A DNA stretch of 64,000 nt from Ruania zhangjianzhongii (GCF_008000995.1 NZ_CP042828.1:4268882-4332881), one strand, 5' to 3'; positions 1-10,437 are shown, counted from the stretch's first letter. A program made the numbers and translations. The notes: generated by a model from the letters alone, not told the origin.

Positions 1-1
1 T

Positions 2-673
2 CCGGGTGGAGTGAACTCGGCTGCTCCCCTGCTGGCCTACGAGCTCGGCGGGACGATCCTGCTCGGGGTGATCTCCGCCGTCGCGTTCGCCACCATCCTG
101 GCGGTGGTGGCGGGACTGACGATCACCGCCTCGGCCTCCTTCGCCCACGATCTGTATACCAACGTCTTCAAGAAGGGTAAGGAGGACCCGCAGAAGGAGG
201 TGAAGGTCGCCCGCCGGGCCGCCGTGGTGATCGGCGCTGTCGCGATCGTCGGCGGTGTGGTCGCCAACGGGCAGAACATCGCGTTCCTGGTGGCCCTGGC
301 CTTCGCAGTGGCGGCCAGCGCGAACCTGCCGGTGATCCTGTACTCGCTGTTCTGGAAGCGGTTCAACACCTCCGGCGCTCTCTGGGCGATCTACGGCGGA
401 CTGGTCACCGCGGTCACGCTGATCGTCTTCTCCCCCGCGGTCTCCGGCAAGCCGGTGGACCCGAGCACCGGGCGCAGCCCGTCGATGATCCAAGGGGTGG
501 ACTTCCACTGGTTCCCATTGGACAACCCGGGCCTGGTCTCCATTCCGGCTGGCTTCTTCTTCGGTTGGCTCGGCACGATGATCTCCAAGGAGTTCAACAA
601 GGCCAAGTACGCCGAGATGGAGGTGCGCTCCCTCACCGGTACCGGCGCGGAGAAGGCCACAGTGGCGCACTGA
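2..673 (+). CDS. actP: Cation/acetate symporter ActP-like, C-terminal part
   Basis: This is the 3' end of a sodium:solute symporter (SSS family), most like ActP, which imports acetate and similar monocarboxylates across the plasma membrane. The frame is open at the left window edge, so the start lies outside and only about 223 residues remain. Seen: four or more hydrophobic segments, the cytoplasmic loop FAHDLYTNVFKKGKEDPQKE, and the segment QNIAFLVALAFAVAASANLP, both typical of the ActP tail. A large hairpin follows the stop codon and separates it from the convergent nuo unit. Other SSS substrates cannot be excluded from the tail alone. Confidence 0.85.
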   Translation, partial: PGGVNSAAPLLAYELGGTILLGVISAVAFATILAVVAGLTITASASFAHDLYTNVFKKGKEDPQKEVKVARRAAVVIGAVAIVGGVVANGQNIAFLVALAFAVAASANLPVILYSLFWKRFNTSGALWAIYGGLVTAVTLIVFSPAVSGKPVDPSTGRSPSMIQGVDFHWFPLDNPGLVSIPAGFFFGWLGTMISKEFNKAKYAEMEVRSLTGTGAEKATVAH

Positions 674-704
674 GCCGGTGGCACCGTTCCGGCATTGCAC
701 GGGC

Positions 705-772
705 GTCTGAGGACCACGTGGACATCGGAGTACCGAAGTTTCGGTACTCCGATGTCCATCCGGTCCTCAGAC
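705..772. terminator. Long near-perfect hairpin between convergent genes
   Basis: An 11-bp outer arm (705-715) pairs with 762-772, and an 18-bp inner arm (719-736) pairs with 741-758 around a 4-base loop; only the 3-base bulges at 716-718 and 759-761 do not pair. It lies between the stop of the actP-like gene and the stop of the minus-strand polyprenyl synthase gene, so a bidirectional transcription terminator is the simplest reading. No clear T-tract is present on either side. Confidence 0.7.
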
Positions 773-791
773 ACTTGTCTGGCCGAGAGAC

Positions 792-1796
792 TCAGGCGAG
801 CCGGTCCACCAGCAGGTGCGCGAACTCGTCGAGAGCGGTGCGGGTCTCGCTCGCCGGCAGCAGGTCGAGCTCGGCCACCGCACCGGCGGCCCAGTCGCGC
901 GCCATCTCCCGCGCTTCGGCCAGCACGGGGTGCGCGGTCAGCCGGCTCAGCACGTCGGCGAGCATCTCGTCCGAGGACAGGTCGCCATCCAGATCGGCCA
1001 GCAGCTGCCGCCCGGCGTCGTCCAGCTCTCCGGCGCTGGCCTGACGGCGCAGCAGCAGCACCGGCATCGTCGGCACGCCCTCGCGCAGGTCGGTACCCGG
1101 CGTCTTCCCAGTGGTCTCAGCGTCGGAGACCAGGTCGATCACGTCGTCGGCGAGCTGGAAGGCGATACCGACCTTCTCCGCGTACGCCACTGTGGCGGTC
1201 TCGATCTCCGGCGCAGCACCGGACAGGATGGTGCCGTAGTGCGCGGCCGCGGCGATCAAGGAACCGGTCTTGTCCGCGAGCACCTGCAGGTAGTGCGCGG
1301 TCGGGTCCTCACCCTCGGCCGGGCCGAGGGTCTCGTGCAGCTGACCGAGCACGAGCCGTTCGAAGGCTTCGGCCTGGATCCGCACCGCCTGCGGCCCGAG
1401 GTCGGCCACGATCCGGGACGCCTTGGCGAACAGCAGGTCGCCGGTGAGGATCGCCACCGAGTTGCCCCACACCTCGTGCGCGGAGGGCGCTCCGCGCCGC
1501 AGCGGCGCGGAGTCCATCACGTCATCGTGGTACAGCGTGGCCAGATGGGTGAGCTCGGTGGCCACCGCGGCGGCCCGCACCTGATCGTTCACCCCGCTAC
1601 CGAACTGGCTGGTGAGCAGTACCAGCATCGGTCGGATCCGTTTCCCACCGGCGTCCAGCAGGTGGTGGGCGGAGGGGTCCACCAGCGGGTCGGCGCTGCG
1701 GGCAGCCGCCTGCAACCGCTGCTCGATGTCCTCGAGCTCGGTGGCGAGCTGTGCCTGGAGGTCGCCGTCGCCCAGCGGCAGGCCGGGCTGGGTCAC
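792..1796 (-). CDS. Polyprenyl diphosphate synthase (menaquinone side chain)
   Basis: Trans-isoprenyl diphosphate synthase that condenses isopentenyl diphosphate units into the long chain attached to menaquinone. Both aspartate-rich motifs are visible: HDDVMDSAPLRRG (first, DDxxD) and QLADDVIDL (second), as is GGKRIRPML near the N-terminus. The chosen GTG at 1796 gives 334 residues, the usual family length, and overlaps the nuoN stop as GTGA; the frame stays open further upstream, but that part lies inside nuoN and is not conserved-looking. As last gene of the nuo unit it links quinone supply with the quinone-reducing enzyme. It resembles the GrcC/HepT/IspB group; chain length cannot be read from the sequence. 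Confidence 0.93.
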   Translation of the reverse strand: MTQPGLPLGDGDLQAQLATELEDIEQRLQAAARSADPLVDPSAHHLLDAGGKRIRPMLVLLTSQFGSGVNDQVRAAAVATELTHLATLYHDDVMDSAPLRRGAPSAHEVWGNSVAILTGDLLFAKASRIVADLGPQAVRIQAEAFERLVLGQLHETLGPAEGEDPTAHYLQVLADKTGSLIAAAAHYGTILSGAAPEIETATVAYAEKVGIAFQLADDVIDLVSDAETTGKTPGTDLREGVPTMPVLLLRRQASAGELDDAGRQLLADLDGDLSSDEMLADVLSRLTAHPVLAEAREMARDWAAGAVAELDLLPASETRTALDEFAHLLVDRLA

Positions 1797-3367
1797 AGCA
1801 GGAACTGCGTGGCGTTCGCAGCCAGGTCGAGCAGCGGACCGGGGAACAGGCCGAGCGCCAGAGTGCCGAGGGCGCAGACCGCCACCGCCACCACGCTCAG
1901 TCCTTCGGTGCGCACCACAGTGGCCCGGGCGCCCTGAGCCTCCTCGTTCGGCTGGGTGAAGAACATCAGCACGATCACCCGCACGTAGAAGAACGCCGCA
2001 GCGGCCGAGGCAGCCACGGCGAGCAGCACCAGGGGCCACGCCCCACCCTCCACGGCGGCGGCGAAGACCACGTACTTGCCGATGAACCCAGCAGTCAGCG
2101 GGATACCGGCGAAGGAGAGCAGGAACAGGGTGAAGCAGAGCGCCACCACCGGGTGCCGGCGGCCGAGCCCGGCCCACTGGCTCAGGTGCCCAGCCTCAGC
2201 GGTCACGTTGCCCTCGGCGTCCCGCTCCCGCACCAGCGACACCAGGCCGAAGGCGCCCACGGTCGCGAGGCCGTAGACCAGCAGGTAGACCCACACCGAG
2301 CTGATCCCCGAGGTGGTCCAGGCCACGACACCGAGCAGGACGAAGCCGGCGTGCGCCACCGAGGAGTAGGCGAGCATCCGCTTGATGTCGGTCTGCACGA
2401 TGCCCAGCACGGTCCCCACCAGCATGGTGAGGATCGCAATGATCCACAGCGCCGGGCTCAGGTCCCAGCTCAGCCCCGGGGCCACCACGTAGAGGAACCG
2501 CACCAGGGCGGCGAACGCGGCGATCTTGGTGCAGGCGGCCATGAACCCGGTGATCGGGGTCGGGGCGCCCTGGTACACGTCCGGCACCCAGGAGTGGAAC
2601 GGCACGGCGCCGACCTTGAACAGCAGGCCGATGACCACCAGGATCACGCCGGCCAGCAACACCCCGTCCAGACCGACCATCTGCGGCACGGCGGTGGCGA
2701 CGTCGGTCAGGTGCACCGATCCGGAGTAGCCGTACAGCAGCGCCACACCCATCAGGAAGAACGCCGAGGAGAACGCGCCGAGGAGGAAGTACTTCAGTGA
2801 GGCTTCCTGAGAGAGCAGGCGACGGCGGCGGGCCAGTCCGGAGAGCAGGTACAGCGGGAGGGAGAGCACCTCGAGCGCGATGAACAGCGTCAACAGGTCC
2901 GTGGCCGCGGGGAAGATCAGCATCCCGCCCACGGAGAACAGCACCAGCGGGTAGGCCTCGGTCTGCACCAGGCCGAGGCGGCGCGCCTGGGTCTCATAGG
3001 CGGACCCGGGTACTGCCGAGGCGGTCGGTGCGAACGCGTCCTCGCCACCGGAGCGCTCGGCGATCACCAGTACTCCGACGAACGCGCAGATGAGGATGAT
3101 CCCCTGCGCGAGCAGCGCCGGGGCGTCCTCCACCACGGCACCGGCCACCAGTGAGGCCGGGCCCTGGGCCTGCACCACGGTCCATCGCCAGGCGACGGTC
3201 ACCAGTGAGGCACCGAGGGCGAGCACGGCGAGCAGCACCTGCACGGCGCGGCGGGCCTTCCCGGTCACGAAGGCCTCGATCAGCACACCCACGACGGCCG
3301 CACCCAGCACGATGAGGACCGGGCTGAGCGCCGCCCAGGCGATCTCCGGCGGGACGAAGGAATTCAT
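1793..3367 (-). CDS. nuoN: NADH-quinone oxidoreductase subunit N
   Basis: Antiporter-like membrane subunit of respiratory complex I, one of three (L, M, N) that move protons while NADH is oxidised. The 524-residue product is almost entirely hydrophobic, with about 14 membrane segments. Conserved stretches include KVGAVPFHSWVPDVYQGAPT and the lysine-bearing segment MLAYSSVAHAGF. The ATG at 3367 overlaps the nuoM stop as ATGA, which fixes the start and suggests coupled translation. It is followed by the polyprenyl synthase gene, again with a 4-base overlap. Confidence 0.97.
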   Translation of the reverse strand: MNSFVPPEIAWAALSPVLIVLGAAVVGVLIEAFVTGKARRAVQVLLAVLALGASLVTVAWRWTVVQAQGPASLVAGAVVEDAPALLAQGIILICAFVGVLVIAERSGGEDAFAPTASAVPGSAYETQARRLGLVQTEAYPLVLFSVGGMLIFPAATDLLTLFIALEVLSLPLYLLSGLARRRRLLSQEASLKYFLLGAFSSAFFLMGVALLYGYSGSVHLTDVATAVPQMVGLDGVLLAGVILVVIGLLFKVGAVPFHSWVPDVYQGAPTPITGFMAACTKIAAFAALVRFLYVVAPGLSWDLSPALWIIAILTMLVGTVLGIVQTDIKRMLAYSSVAHAGFVLLGVVAWTTSGISSVWVYLLVYGLATVGAFGLVSLVRERDAEGNVTAEAGHLSQWAGLGRRHPVVALCFTLFLLSFAGIPLTAGFIGKYVVFAAAVEGGAWPLVLLAVAASAAAAFFYVRVIVLMFFTQPNEEAQGARATVVRTEGLSVVAVAVCALGTLALGLFPGPLLDLAANATQFLL

Positions 3368-4905
3368 GAGGCGCTCCCGAGGATCGCGACGAACTGGTCA
3401 GCCGTGCCGGTGATCAGGTCGAGCACCGGGGCCGGGAAGAAGCCGAGGAACAGCACCAGGACGGCGAGCGGAACGATCGCCCACCGTTCCCGTCCGCCGG
3501 CATCGGTCAGCGCTGCCCGGGCCGGCTCCACCGGGCCGGTGAAGACCCGCTTGTAGGCCAGCAGGATGTACAGCGCGGAGAGCACCACACCGATCACGGC
3601 GAACACACCGTAGGCCCAGTGCGCCTCGAAGCTCCCGAGGAACACCAGGTACTCCGGCACGAACCCGCTCAGCCCGGGCAGTGCCAGCGAGGCGAGCCCG
3701 GCAAACAGCCAGGTACCGGCGATCACCCGGGTCACCCGCTGCATCCCGCCATAGGTGCGCATGTCCTGGCTGCCCCCACGCTGGGTGAGGAACCCGGAGA
3801 TGAAGAACAGGGCGGCGATCGTGACCCCGTGGGCAACCATGTACAGCATCGCGCCGACCATCGCGGTCTGCGTGCCCACGTAGATGCCCATCACGATGAA
3901 GCCGAAGTGGGACACCGAGGAGAAGGCGATCATCCGCATCAGGTCGTGCTGGCCGATGGCCAGGATGCCGCCGTAGATGATCGAGATGATTGCCAGCACG
4001 ATGATCGCCGGTGCGGCGGCCGAGGAAGCGGCCGGGAACAGCGGCAGGCAGATCGCGATCATGCCGAACGTGCCGACCTTGTCCAGCACACCCACCAGCA
4101 GCGCGGAGGTCCCTGGTGGCGCCTGCCCGGCCGAGTCCGGCAGCCAGGTGTGCACCGGAACCATCGGGGCCTTGATCGCGAACGCCACGAAGAAGGCCAG
4201 GAACAGCCACATCTGTGCTGCCGGGGTGTCCCCGCCAGCGACGTCCGCCAGGTTGTCCAGGAGCAGCGCACCTTCGCCGCCGCCGGACCGCACCGCCACC
4301 ATCACCACACCGGCCAGCATCACCAGACCGCCGGCCAGGCCGTAGAGCAGGAACTTCACTGCGGCAGCGCGGCGCCCTGCCCCGCCGTAGGCACCGATCA
4401 TGAAGTAGATCGGCACCAGCATGGCCTCGAACAGGATGTAGAAGAGGAACAGGTCGCGGGCGGCGAACACGCCGATCATCATCGCGAGCAGCAGCAGCAG
4501 CAGCGCCACGTACCCGGCGCGCCGGTAGGCGAGCGCCTTCTCGGCGGCCTCGGCCTTGATCCCCTCGGGCAGCTTCACCTCGTTCCAGGAGGCGAGCATC
4601 ACGATCGGCACCAGCACCACGGCGAGCAGCACGAGCACCAGGCCCATGCCGTTCAGACCCACTGCCCAGGATGCGCCGAGCTGGCCGATCCAGGTGTAGG
4701 TCTCGGTAAACTGGTAGCCACCAGCCGCGGTGTCGAACCCAGCGGCCATCACCACGGCCCCGATCAGCACCAGCAGGCTGACCGCGAGGCCGAGCGGGCG
4801 GGCGATCGTGCGCAGCGCTGGCACCAGCCAGATCAGGGCAGCGGCCAGCGCCGGCAGCGCGATCAGGATCGTGAGCCAGGGAAGGTCAGCGAGTTGTGCA
4901 GGCAT
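3364..4905 (-). CDS. nuoM: NADH-quinone oxidoreductase subunit M
   Basis: Second antiporter-like proton-pumping subunit of complex I (513 residues, about 14 membrane segments). Diagnostic segments include AFAIKAPMVPVHTWLPD with the conserved lysine, and DLMRMIAFSSVSHFGF. The start at 4905 has a GGAG ribosome-binding site six bases upstream and lies 13 bases after the nuoL stop; the end overlaps nuoN. Length and order match other actinobacterial nuo operons. Confidence 0.97.
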   Translation of the reverse strand: MPAQLADLPWLTILIALPALAAALIWLVPALRTIARPLGLAVSLLVLIGAVVMAAGFDTAAGGYQFTETYTWIGQLGASWAVGLNGMGLVLVLLAVVLVPIVMLASWNEVKLPEGIKAEAAEKALAYRRAGYVALLLLLLAMMIGVFAARDLFLFYILFEAMLVPIYFMIGAYGGAGRRAAAVKFLLYGLAGGLVMLAGVVMVAVRSGGGEGALLLDNLADVAGGDTPAAQMWLFLAFFVAFAIKAPMVPVHTWLPDSAGQAPPGTSALLVGVLDKVGTFGMIAICLPLFPAASSAAAPAIIVLAIISIIYGGILAIGQHDLMRMIAFSSVSHFGFIVMGIYVGTQTAMVGAMLYMVAHGVTIAALFFISGFLTQRGGSQDMRTYGGMQRVTRVIAGTWLFAGLASLALPGLSGFVPEYLVFLGSFEAHWAYGVFAVIGVVLSALYILLAYKRVFTGPVEPARAALTDAGGRERWAIVPLAVLVLFLGFFPAPVLDLITGTADQFVAILGSAS

Positions 4906-4918
4906 TCGTTTCTCCGAC

Positions 4919-6829
4919 TCAGACTCGCGTAGCGAGGACGACGACTAGGGCGAGCACCACACCGACGAGCATGAGTGCGGCGTAGGACCGGACGAACCCG
5001 CTCTGCAGGCGGCGCCAACGCGTCCCCCAGCCCACGGCTCCGGACCCGAGCCCGTTCACGGCGCCGTCGACCACGGCAGTATCGGCGTAGGTGAGCACCC
5101 GGGTGAGGTGCTCGCCCGGCCGGCCGACCATGGTCTCGTTCGTGGCGTCCTGGTACAGGTCCGCGCGGGCGGCGCGGGTCAGCCAGCTGCCGGCCGGTGG
5201 GCTGATCGGCACCTGGCTGGCGGCGTACTGACGCCAGGCGAGGAACGCACCGAGGAGGACCAGCACCAGAGTGGCAGCCATGATCACCGGCACCGGCAGC
5301 ACGGGGGCATGGTGCTCGACGTGCCCGGTGACCGGCTCCAGCCAGGTGGTGAACGCGTCACCGATCATCAGCAGGCCACCGAGGGCCACCGAGCCGACAG
5401 CGAGCAGGATCATCGGGATGGTCATCAGCGCCGGGGACTCGTGCGGGTGCTGCTCCGGTCCGGGCAGGTCGTTCTTCCCGTCGTTCCAGCGGGCCTTGCC
5501 GTGGAAGGTCATGAAGAACAGCCGGGACATGTAGAACGCGGTGATCCCGGCGCCGAGCAGCGCAACGCTACCGAACACCCAGGGCTGCCAGCCGTCGCCG
5601 ACGAACGCGGTCTCGATGATCTTGTCCTTGGACCAGAAACCGGAGAACGGCGGGATACCGAGGATGGCCAACCAGCCGGCGGCGAAGGTGATCCAGGTGA
5701 TCTTCATGTACTTGGACAGGTTGCCGAAGCCGCGCATGTTGATCGTGTCGTTCATGCCGTGCATCACCGAACCGGCACCGAGGAACATCCCGGCCTTGAA
5801 GAAGCCGTGGGTGATCAGGTGGAAGATCGCGAACGCGTAACCGATCGGGCCGAGCCCGGCGGCGAGCATCATGTACCCGATCTGGGACATCGTGGAGGCT
5901 GCCAGCGCCTTCTTCAGGTCGTCCTTGGCACAACCCACGATCGCCCCGAACAACAGCGTCACCGCACCCACGATGACCACCACGAGCTGCGCCGTCGCCG
6001 ATCCCTCGAAGATCGGTCCGGAACGGACCACCAGATAGACCCCGGCGGTCACCATCGTGGCGGCGTGGATGAGCGCGGAGACCGGGGTCGGGCCGGCCAT
6101 CGCATCACCCAGCCAGGCCTGCAGGGGGAACTGGGCGGACTTACCGCAAGCGCCGAGGAGCAGCATCAGCCCGGTGGCGGTGAGCACGCCCTCGTTGGTG
6201 CCGTCGGCCGCGTTGAAGACCGTCTCGTAGTCCACCGCCCCGAAGGTGGCGAACATCAGCATCATCGCCACCAGCAGGCCCATGTCACCGACACGGTTCA
6301 TGAAGAAGGCCTTGTTCGCGGCCACGGCGTACTCGGTGCGCTGGTTCCAGAACCCGATCAGCAGGTAGGACGCCAGTCCCACCCCTTCCCAGCCGAGGAA
6401 CAGCAGGGCGTAGGAGTCGGCGAGCACCAGCACCAGCATCGAGGCGATGAACAGGTTCAGGTAGGCGAAGAACCGACGCCGGTCGGGATCGTCGGCCATA
6501 TAGGCCACCGCATAGATGTGGATCAGCGTGCCGACGAAGGTGATCAGCAGCGCGAATGTCACCGAGAGCGGGTCGATCAGCAGACCGACGTCCACGTTCA
6601 GATCCCCGGCAGGGATCCAGGAGTACAGCGTGATCTGGCTGACTCGGTCGTCGGCGGATCGGCCGAGCAGCTCGACCAGGATGCCGATCGCCAGCACGGC
6701 CGAGACGGCTGAGGCGAGCACACCGAGCCAGTGCCCCCAGGGGTTCGAGCGCCGGCCGGCGAGCAGCAGCACTGCCGCGCCGAGCATCGGTGCCGCGATC
6801 AGCACCCAGGCAAGGTTGGTCAGGTTCAT
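4919..6829 (-). CDS. nuoL: NADH-quinone oxidoreductase subunit L
   Basis: Largest antiporter-like subunit of complex I (636 residues), placed at the far end of the membrane arm and carrying the long lateral helix at its C-terminus. Visible signatures are [36 protein letters not shown] and [15 protein letters not shown], all strongly conserved in NuoL. The final ~25 residues form a last hydrophobic helix. It starts 18 bases after the nuoK stop. Confidence 0.98.
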   Translation of the reverse strand: MNLTNLAWVLIAAPMLGAAVLLLAGRRSNPWGHWLGVLASAVSAVLAIGILVELLGRSADDRVSQITLYSWIPAGDLNVDVGLLIDPLSVTFALLITFVGTLIHIYAVAYMADDPDRRRFFAYLNLFIASMLVLVLADSYALLFLGWEGVGLASYLLIGFWNQRTEYAVAANKAFFMNRVGDMGLLVAMMLMFATFGAVDYETVFNAADGTNEGVLTATGLMLLLGACGKSAQFPLQAWLGDAMAGPTPVSALIHAATMVTAGVYLVVRSGPIFEGSATAQLVVVIVGAVTLLFGAIVGCAKDDLKKALAASTMSQIGYMMLAAGLGPIGYAFAIFHLITHGFFKAGMFLGAGSVMHGMNDTINMRGFGNLSKYMKITWITFAAGWLAILGIPPFSGFWSKDKIIETAFVGDGWQPWVFGSVALLGAGITAFYMSRLFFMTFHGKARWNDGKNDLPGPEQHPHESPALMTIPMILLAVGSVALGGLLMIGDAFTTWLEPVTGHVEHHAPVLPVPVIMAATLVLVLLGAFLAWRQYAASQVPISPPAGSWLTRAARADLYQDATNETMVGRPGEHLTRVLTYADTAVVDGAVNGLGSGAVGWGTRWRRLQSGFVRSYAALMLVGVVLALVVVLATRV

Positions 6830-6847
6830 CTGGAGACCGGCTCCCTG

Positions 6848-7147
6848 TCAGTTCTTCAGCAGGTTGACGTCATCCAGCGACGCCGAACCGCGAGTTCGGA
6901 AGATGGACACGATGATCGCCAGACCGATCACGACCTCTGCGGCCGCCACCACCATGACGAAGAACGCGAGCACCTGCCCGTGCAGGTCACCGTGCATCCG
7001 GGCGAAGGTCACCAGGGTCAGGTTGGCGGCGTTCAGCATCAGCTCCACACCCATGAACGCCACCAGGGCGTTGCGCCGCACCAGGACCGCCACGGTGCCG
7101 ATGCTGAACAGGATGCCGGAGAGCACCAGGTAGTTGATCAGGCTCAC
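6848..7147 (-). CDS. nuoK: NADH-quinone oxidoreductase subunit K
   Basis: Small three-helix membrane subunit of complex I (99 residues). It carries the two conserved acidic residues needed for proton transfer: one in [11 protein letters not shown] and one in [11 protein letters not shown]. The ATG at 7147 overlaps the nuoJ stop as ATGA. Confidence 0.97.
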   Translation of the reverse strand: MSLINYLVLSGILFSIGTVAVLVRRNALVAFMGVELMLNAANLTLVTFARMHGDLHGQVLAFFVMVVAAAEVVIGLAIIVSIFRTRGSASLDDVNLLKN

Positions 7148-8187
7148 TGCTCGTCTCCTTCGCGGGTCTCGGCCGCGTCACCGGGCGGTGGACTCTCCGC
7201 AGAGCGGTCGACGGCGGAGCTCGCCTCGGTCGGTTCGCTCGCCTCGGGCGAGTCGCTCCCCTCAGGCGCGTCGCTCCCCTGGGCGGGTTCGCTCCGCTGG
7301 GCGGGTTCGCTCCCCTGGGCGGGTTCGCTCCGCTCGGTCACCTGGTCCGAGGCATCGGCGTCGATCGGCACGTCCTGCTCCTCGGCATCGATGACCGGTA
7401 CCCCGCTGGCGATCTCAGCTGCCCGGGCGGTCTGCACCGTGGCTTCCGACTGCCGCAGCACCTGGCCGCGCACTCGCAGCACCGTGGTGATCGAGGCGTC
7501 CAGTGCGCCGCCGCCGGCGTCGATCGCGGGCATATCGGCCGAGTTCGTCCGCGCGTACACACCCGGTCCGGGTGCGGAGATCACGCTGGTGGCACCCGCA
7601 CCGGACTTGAACGCGGCCAGCTTCGCCTCAACCACCTCGCGCTGCCCGCGCTTCGGGCCGAGGCGGCGGCGGTGGCTCAGCACCAGGGCGCCGAGCGCCG
7701 CAGTGATCAGCAGGGCGGCGGTCAGCTCGAACGGGAAGATGTAGTCGCCGAAGATGATCCGGGCCACCCCGGCCGGGTTGGACTCGGCGTTCGCGGCACT
7801 CAGGCCGACCGGCGCACCGAACCCTGCGCGGGTGACCACGGCGATCAGCAGGGCCACCAGACCCACTCCCCCGACCACGGCGACCCACCGCTGCCCGCTG
7901 AGCGTCTCGGTGAGGGACTCGGTGGAGTCCACCCCCACGAGCATGATCACGAACAGGAACAGCATCATCACCGCACCGGTGTAGACCACGATCTGGGCCA
8001 CCCCCAGGAACGGTGCCTCCAGCGCGATGTACAGGATCGCCAGGGCCACCATCACCCCAGCGATGCTCACCGCGATGTGCACCGGGCGCCGGGCGAACAG
8101 CAGCGAGAGCGCTCCGAGCACAGCCAGCGGGGCCAGTACCCAGAACAGCACGGCTTCACCGGTGGAGATCACCAGCTGCTCGGTCAT
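7144..8187 (-). CDS. nuoJ: NADH-quinone oxidoreductase subunit J with acidic repeat tail
   Basis: Membrane subunit J of complex I. The first ~180 residues hold five hydrophobic segments (for example [20 protein letters not shown]) as in other NuoJ proteins. The ATG at 8187 overlaps the nuoI stop as ATGA; the frame is open further upstream, but that part lies in nuoI. The 347-residue length is unusual: about 130 residues of hydrophilic tail follow the last helix and include six acidic SEPAQG-type hexapeptide repeats. The tail most likely lies outside the conserved complex I core; its role is unknown. Confidence 0.95.
   Translation of the reverse strand: MTEQLVISTGEAVLFWVLAPLAVLGALSLLFARRPVHIAVSIAGVMVALAILYIALEAPFLGVAQIVVYTGAVMMLFLFVIMLVGVDSTESLTETLSGQRWVAVVGGVGLVALLIAVVTRAGFGAPVGLSAANAESNPAGVARIIFGDYIFPFELTAALLITAALGALVLSHRRRLGPKRGQREVVEAKLAAFKSGAGATSVISAPGPGVYARTNSADMPAIDAGGGALDASITTVLRVRGQVLRQSEATVQTARAAEIASGVPVIDAEEQDVPIDADASDQVTERSEPAQGSEPAQRSEPAQGSDAPEGSDSPEASEPTEASSAVDRSAESPPPGDAAETREGDEQ
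7222..7329 (-). repeat. Six in-frame 18-bp repeats in the nuoJ tail
   Basis: Six consecutive 18-bp units encode [30 protein letters not shown] and SEPTEA. The three copies nearest the membrane domain (7276-7329) are almost identical in DNA, the others have diverged, which points to stepwise slippage or unequal exchange. The unit length keeps the reading frame. Confidence 0.9.
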
Positions 8188-8921
8188 CGGGCTCCTCCCT
8201 GGTCGCCGCGGGCGCGGGCCGCCGCGTCGGCTGCCTCCAGGGTGGGGTCCTCCGGGCGGCGTTCGCGTACCCACTCCACCTGGCTCGGAGTGGGACCGTC
8301 CACCTCATTGCGGTAGTAGTCGTCGTCATTGCTGCCTTCGACCATCGGGTGTGGTGCGGCGAGCATCCCCGAGCGTAGCGGAGCCAGCAGCTCGTCCTTC
8401 TCGAAGATCATTCCGGCGCGGGTCTGCCCGGCCAGCTCGTACTCGTTGGTCATCGTCAGCGCCCGGGTGGGGCAGGCCTCGATGCACAGTCCGCAGAAGA
8501 TGCAGCGCAGATAGTTGATCTGGTACACCATGCCGTACCGCTCACCCGGGGAGTACTGGGCGCCGGCGGTGTTGTTCCCGGCCTCCACGTAGATGGCGTC
8601 CGCCGGGCAGGCCCAGGCGCACAGCTCGCAGCCGATGCACTTCTCCAGGCCGTCGGCGTACCGGTTCAGCTGGTGCCGGCCGTGGTAGCGCGGCGCCGTG
8701 GGCTTCTTCTCGAACGGGTACTGCTCGGTGACCACCGGGGAGAACAACGACGCCATCGTGACGCCGAACCCGGCGACCGGGGCGAAGAACTCCTGGACGG
8801 CGTTCTTGTCCAGGTCACCGTCGACGTCGAAGTCACCGGCGGCGCTGACCTCCTGGGACGAACCCTTGCTCGGCGCCGGTGACGACGAGCGACCGGGCTT
8901 GCGGCCCTTCTTCTCAGCCAT
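8184..8921 (-). CDS. nuoI: NADH-quinone oxidoreductase subunit I (two 4Fe-4S clusters)
   Basis: Ferredoxin-like subunit that carries clusters N6a and N6b and passes electrons from the peripheral arm to NuoB. Both motifs are intact: [12 protein letters not shown] and [12 protein letters not shown], around residues 100-160. The product has 245 residues, longer than most, because of an N-terminal, lysine- and serine-rich extension ([17 protein letters not shown]) and a charged C-terminal tail. The start at 8921 overlaps the end of nuoH by 8 bases. Confidence 0.97.
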   Translation of the reverse strand: MAEKKGRKPGRSSSPAPSKGSSQEVSAAGDFDVDGDLDKNAVQEFFAPVAGFGVTMASLFSPVVTEQYPFEKKPTAPRYHGRHQLNRYADGLEKCIGCELCAWACPADAIYVEAGNNTAGAQYSPGERYGMVYQINYLRCIFCGLCIEACPTRALTMTNEYELAGQTRAGMIFEKDELLAPLRSGMLAAPHPMVEGSNDDDYYRNEVDGPTPSQVEWVRERRPEDPTLEAADAAARARGDQGGAR

Positions 8922-10437
8922 CGCTCTTCTCCTCCTCGCTCGCGGGTGCTCCTGCGGGAGCGGTCACCTTCGCACGCCGTGTGGACGGCGGCAGCGACTG
9001 CCCCGGCAACGGGGGCACCGGGTAGCCGTCGGCGAAGGCGTCAAAGGTCTCGGTCTTCTCGGCGGTCTTCGCAGTTGCGGCTGCGCCCTTGCCACTGGTC
9101 GTGGTTCCAGCCTGACCGCCGGATGTGGCTCTCGGCTTGGTACCGGTCGTGGCCGGCCGGGCTCCGGCCTTGCTGCCGGCTTTCGCGCCCGCCGGCTTGC
9201 CGCCGGGTTTCGCGCCCGCCTTGGCACCCCGGCCGGCACTGCCGGAACCGTCCGCACCGTCAGCTGCGGCGTCCTTCTTCTCCGGCAGCAGCATCAGGAC
9301 CACCGCGAACACGATCAGCACCCCGGCCAGAGCGAACAACAAGGCCTGCAGGCTGATGTCGGAGAACTGGCGCACACCCTGGATCACGCCGACACCCACC
9401 ACCCAGGCCAGCGCCACCGGGATGAGGATCTTCCAGCCCAGGTGCATGAACTGGTCGTAGCGGAACCGGAGCAGAGTGGCCCGGACCCAGACGAAGAAGA
9501 ACATCACCAGCCAGAGCTTGATGATGAACCACAGCACGGGCCACCAGCCCTCGTTGAACATGCCGTCGTTGATCGCCGAGATCGGCCACGGTGCGCGCCA
9601 GCCGCCGAGGAACAAGGTGGTGGCGATCGCCGAGGCGTTCAGCATGTTGATGTACTCGGCGAGGTAGAACCAGGCGAACTTCATCGAGGAGTACTCGGTG
9701 GAGTACCCGCCGACCAGCTCCCCCTCGGCCTCGGGCAGGTCGAACGGCAGTCGGTTGGTCTCGCCGAGCATCGAGATCACGTAGATCACGAACGCCGGCA
9801 ACAGCGCCACCGACCACCACATCTGGGTCTGGGCGTCCACGATCTCCGAGGTGGACATCGATCCGGAGACCAGCAGGACCGAGACCAGCGCCAGGCTCAT
9901 CGACAGTTCGTAGGAGATCACCTGCGCTGTGGAGCGCACTGCGCCGAGCAGCGGGTACACGGACCCGGAGGACCAGCCGCCGAGCACGATGCCGTACACG
10001 CCGAGGCCGGTGATGGCCAGGATGTAGAGCACAGCCACCGGCAGGTCGGTCAGCTGCAGCGGGGTGATGATGTCCGTCCCCGGGATCTGCACTGCGGGTC
10101 CGAACGGGATGATCGCGAAGATCATGAAGGCGCAGAACACCGAGATCAGCGGTGCCAGCTTGTAGATCAGCTTGTCCGCAGCCTTGACGGTGATGTCTTC
10201 CTTCAGCAGCAGCTTCAGGGCGTCCGGGATGGACTGCACCAGACCGAACGGGCCGCGCACGTTCGGGCCCAGCCGCTCCTGGAATCGTCCGATGACCCGG
10301 CGCTCGAACCAGAGCGCGAGCAGCACCGAGAGCAGCAGGAAGATCAGGATGGCGGCAGCCTTGATCACCACCAGGCCGAGGGAGTCGCCGGAGAAGTCCG
10401 CTCCTCCCCCCTCAGTGGCCAGCACGGGCGGATTCAT
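8914..10437 (-). CDS. nuoH: NADH-quinone oxidoreductase subunit H with basic tail
   Basis: Membrane subunit H, which together with D and B forms the quinone-binding chamber. The first ~390 residues contain eight or more hydrophobic segments and conserved loops such as [20 protein letters not shown] and [19 protein letters not shown] ~115-residue tail follows, rich in Lys, Ala, Gly and Pro with repeats of the kind [17 protein letters not shown]. The ATG at 10437 shares its A with the nuoG stop codon (TGATG). At 507 residues it is about 70-180 residues longer than NuoH proteins without such a tail. Confidence 0.96.
   Translation of the reverse strand: MNPPVLATEGGGADFSGDSLGLVVIKAAAILIFLLLSVLLALWFERRVIGRFQERLGPNVRGPFGLVQSIPDALKLLLKEDITVKAADKLIYKLAPLISVFCAFMIFAIIPFGPAVQIPGTDIITPLQLTDLPVAVLYILAITGLGVYGIVLGGWSSGSVYPLLGAVRSTAQVISYELSMSLALVSVLLVSGSMSTSEIVDAQTQMWWSVALLPAFVIYVISMLGETNRLPFDLPEAEGELVGGYSTEYSSMKFAWFYLAEYINMLNASAIATTLFLGGWRAPWPISAINDGMFNEGWWPVLWFIIKLWLVMFFFVWVRATLLRFRYDQFMHLGWKILIPVALAWVVGVGVIQGVRQFSDISLQALLFALAGVLIVFAVVLMLLPEKKDAAADGADGSGSAGRGAKAGAKPGGKPAGAKAGSKAGARPATTGTKPRATSGGQAGTTTSGKGAAATAKTAEKTETFDAFADGYPVPPLPGQSLPPSTRRAKVTAPAGAPASEEEKSDG

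Noticed and set aside
1751-2800. Long plus-strand open frame opposite nuoN
   Set aside because: It has the His/Gln/Gly/Arg-rich composition typical of the antisense of high-GC genes, no domain, and lies fully opposite a conserved gene.
5108-6712. 534-codon plus-strand open frame opposite nuoL
   Set aside because: Low-complexity His/Gln/Glu/Asp composition and complete overlap with nuoL show that it is an antisense shadow.
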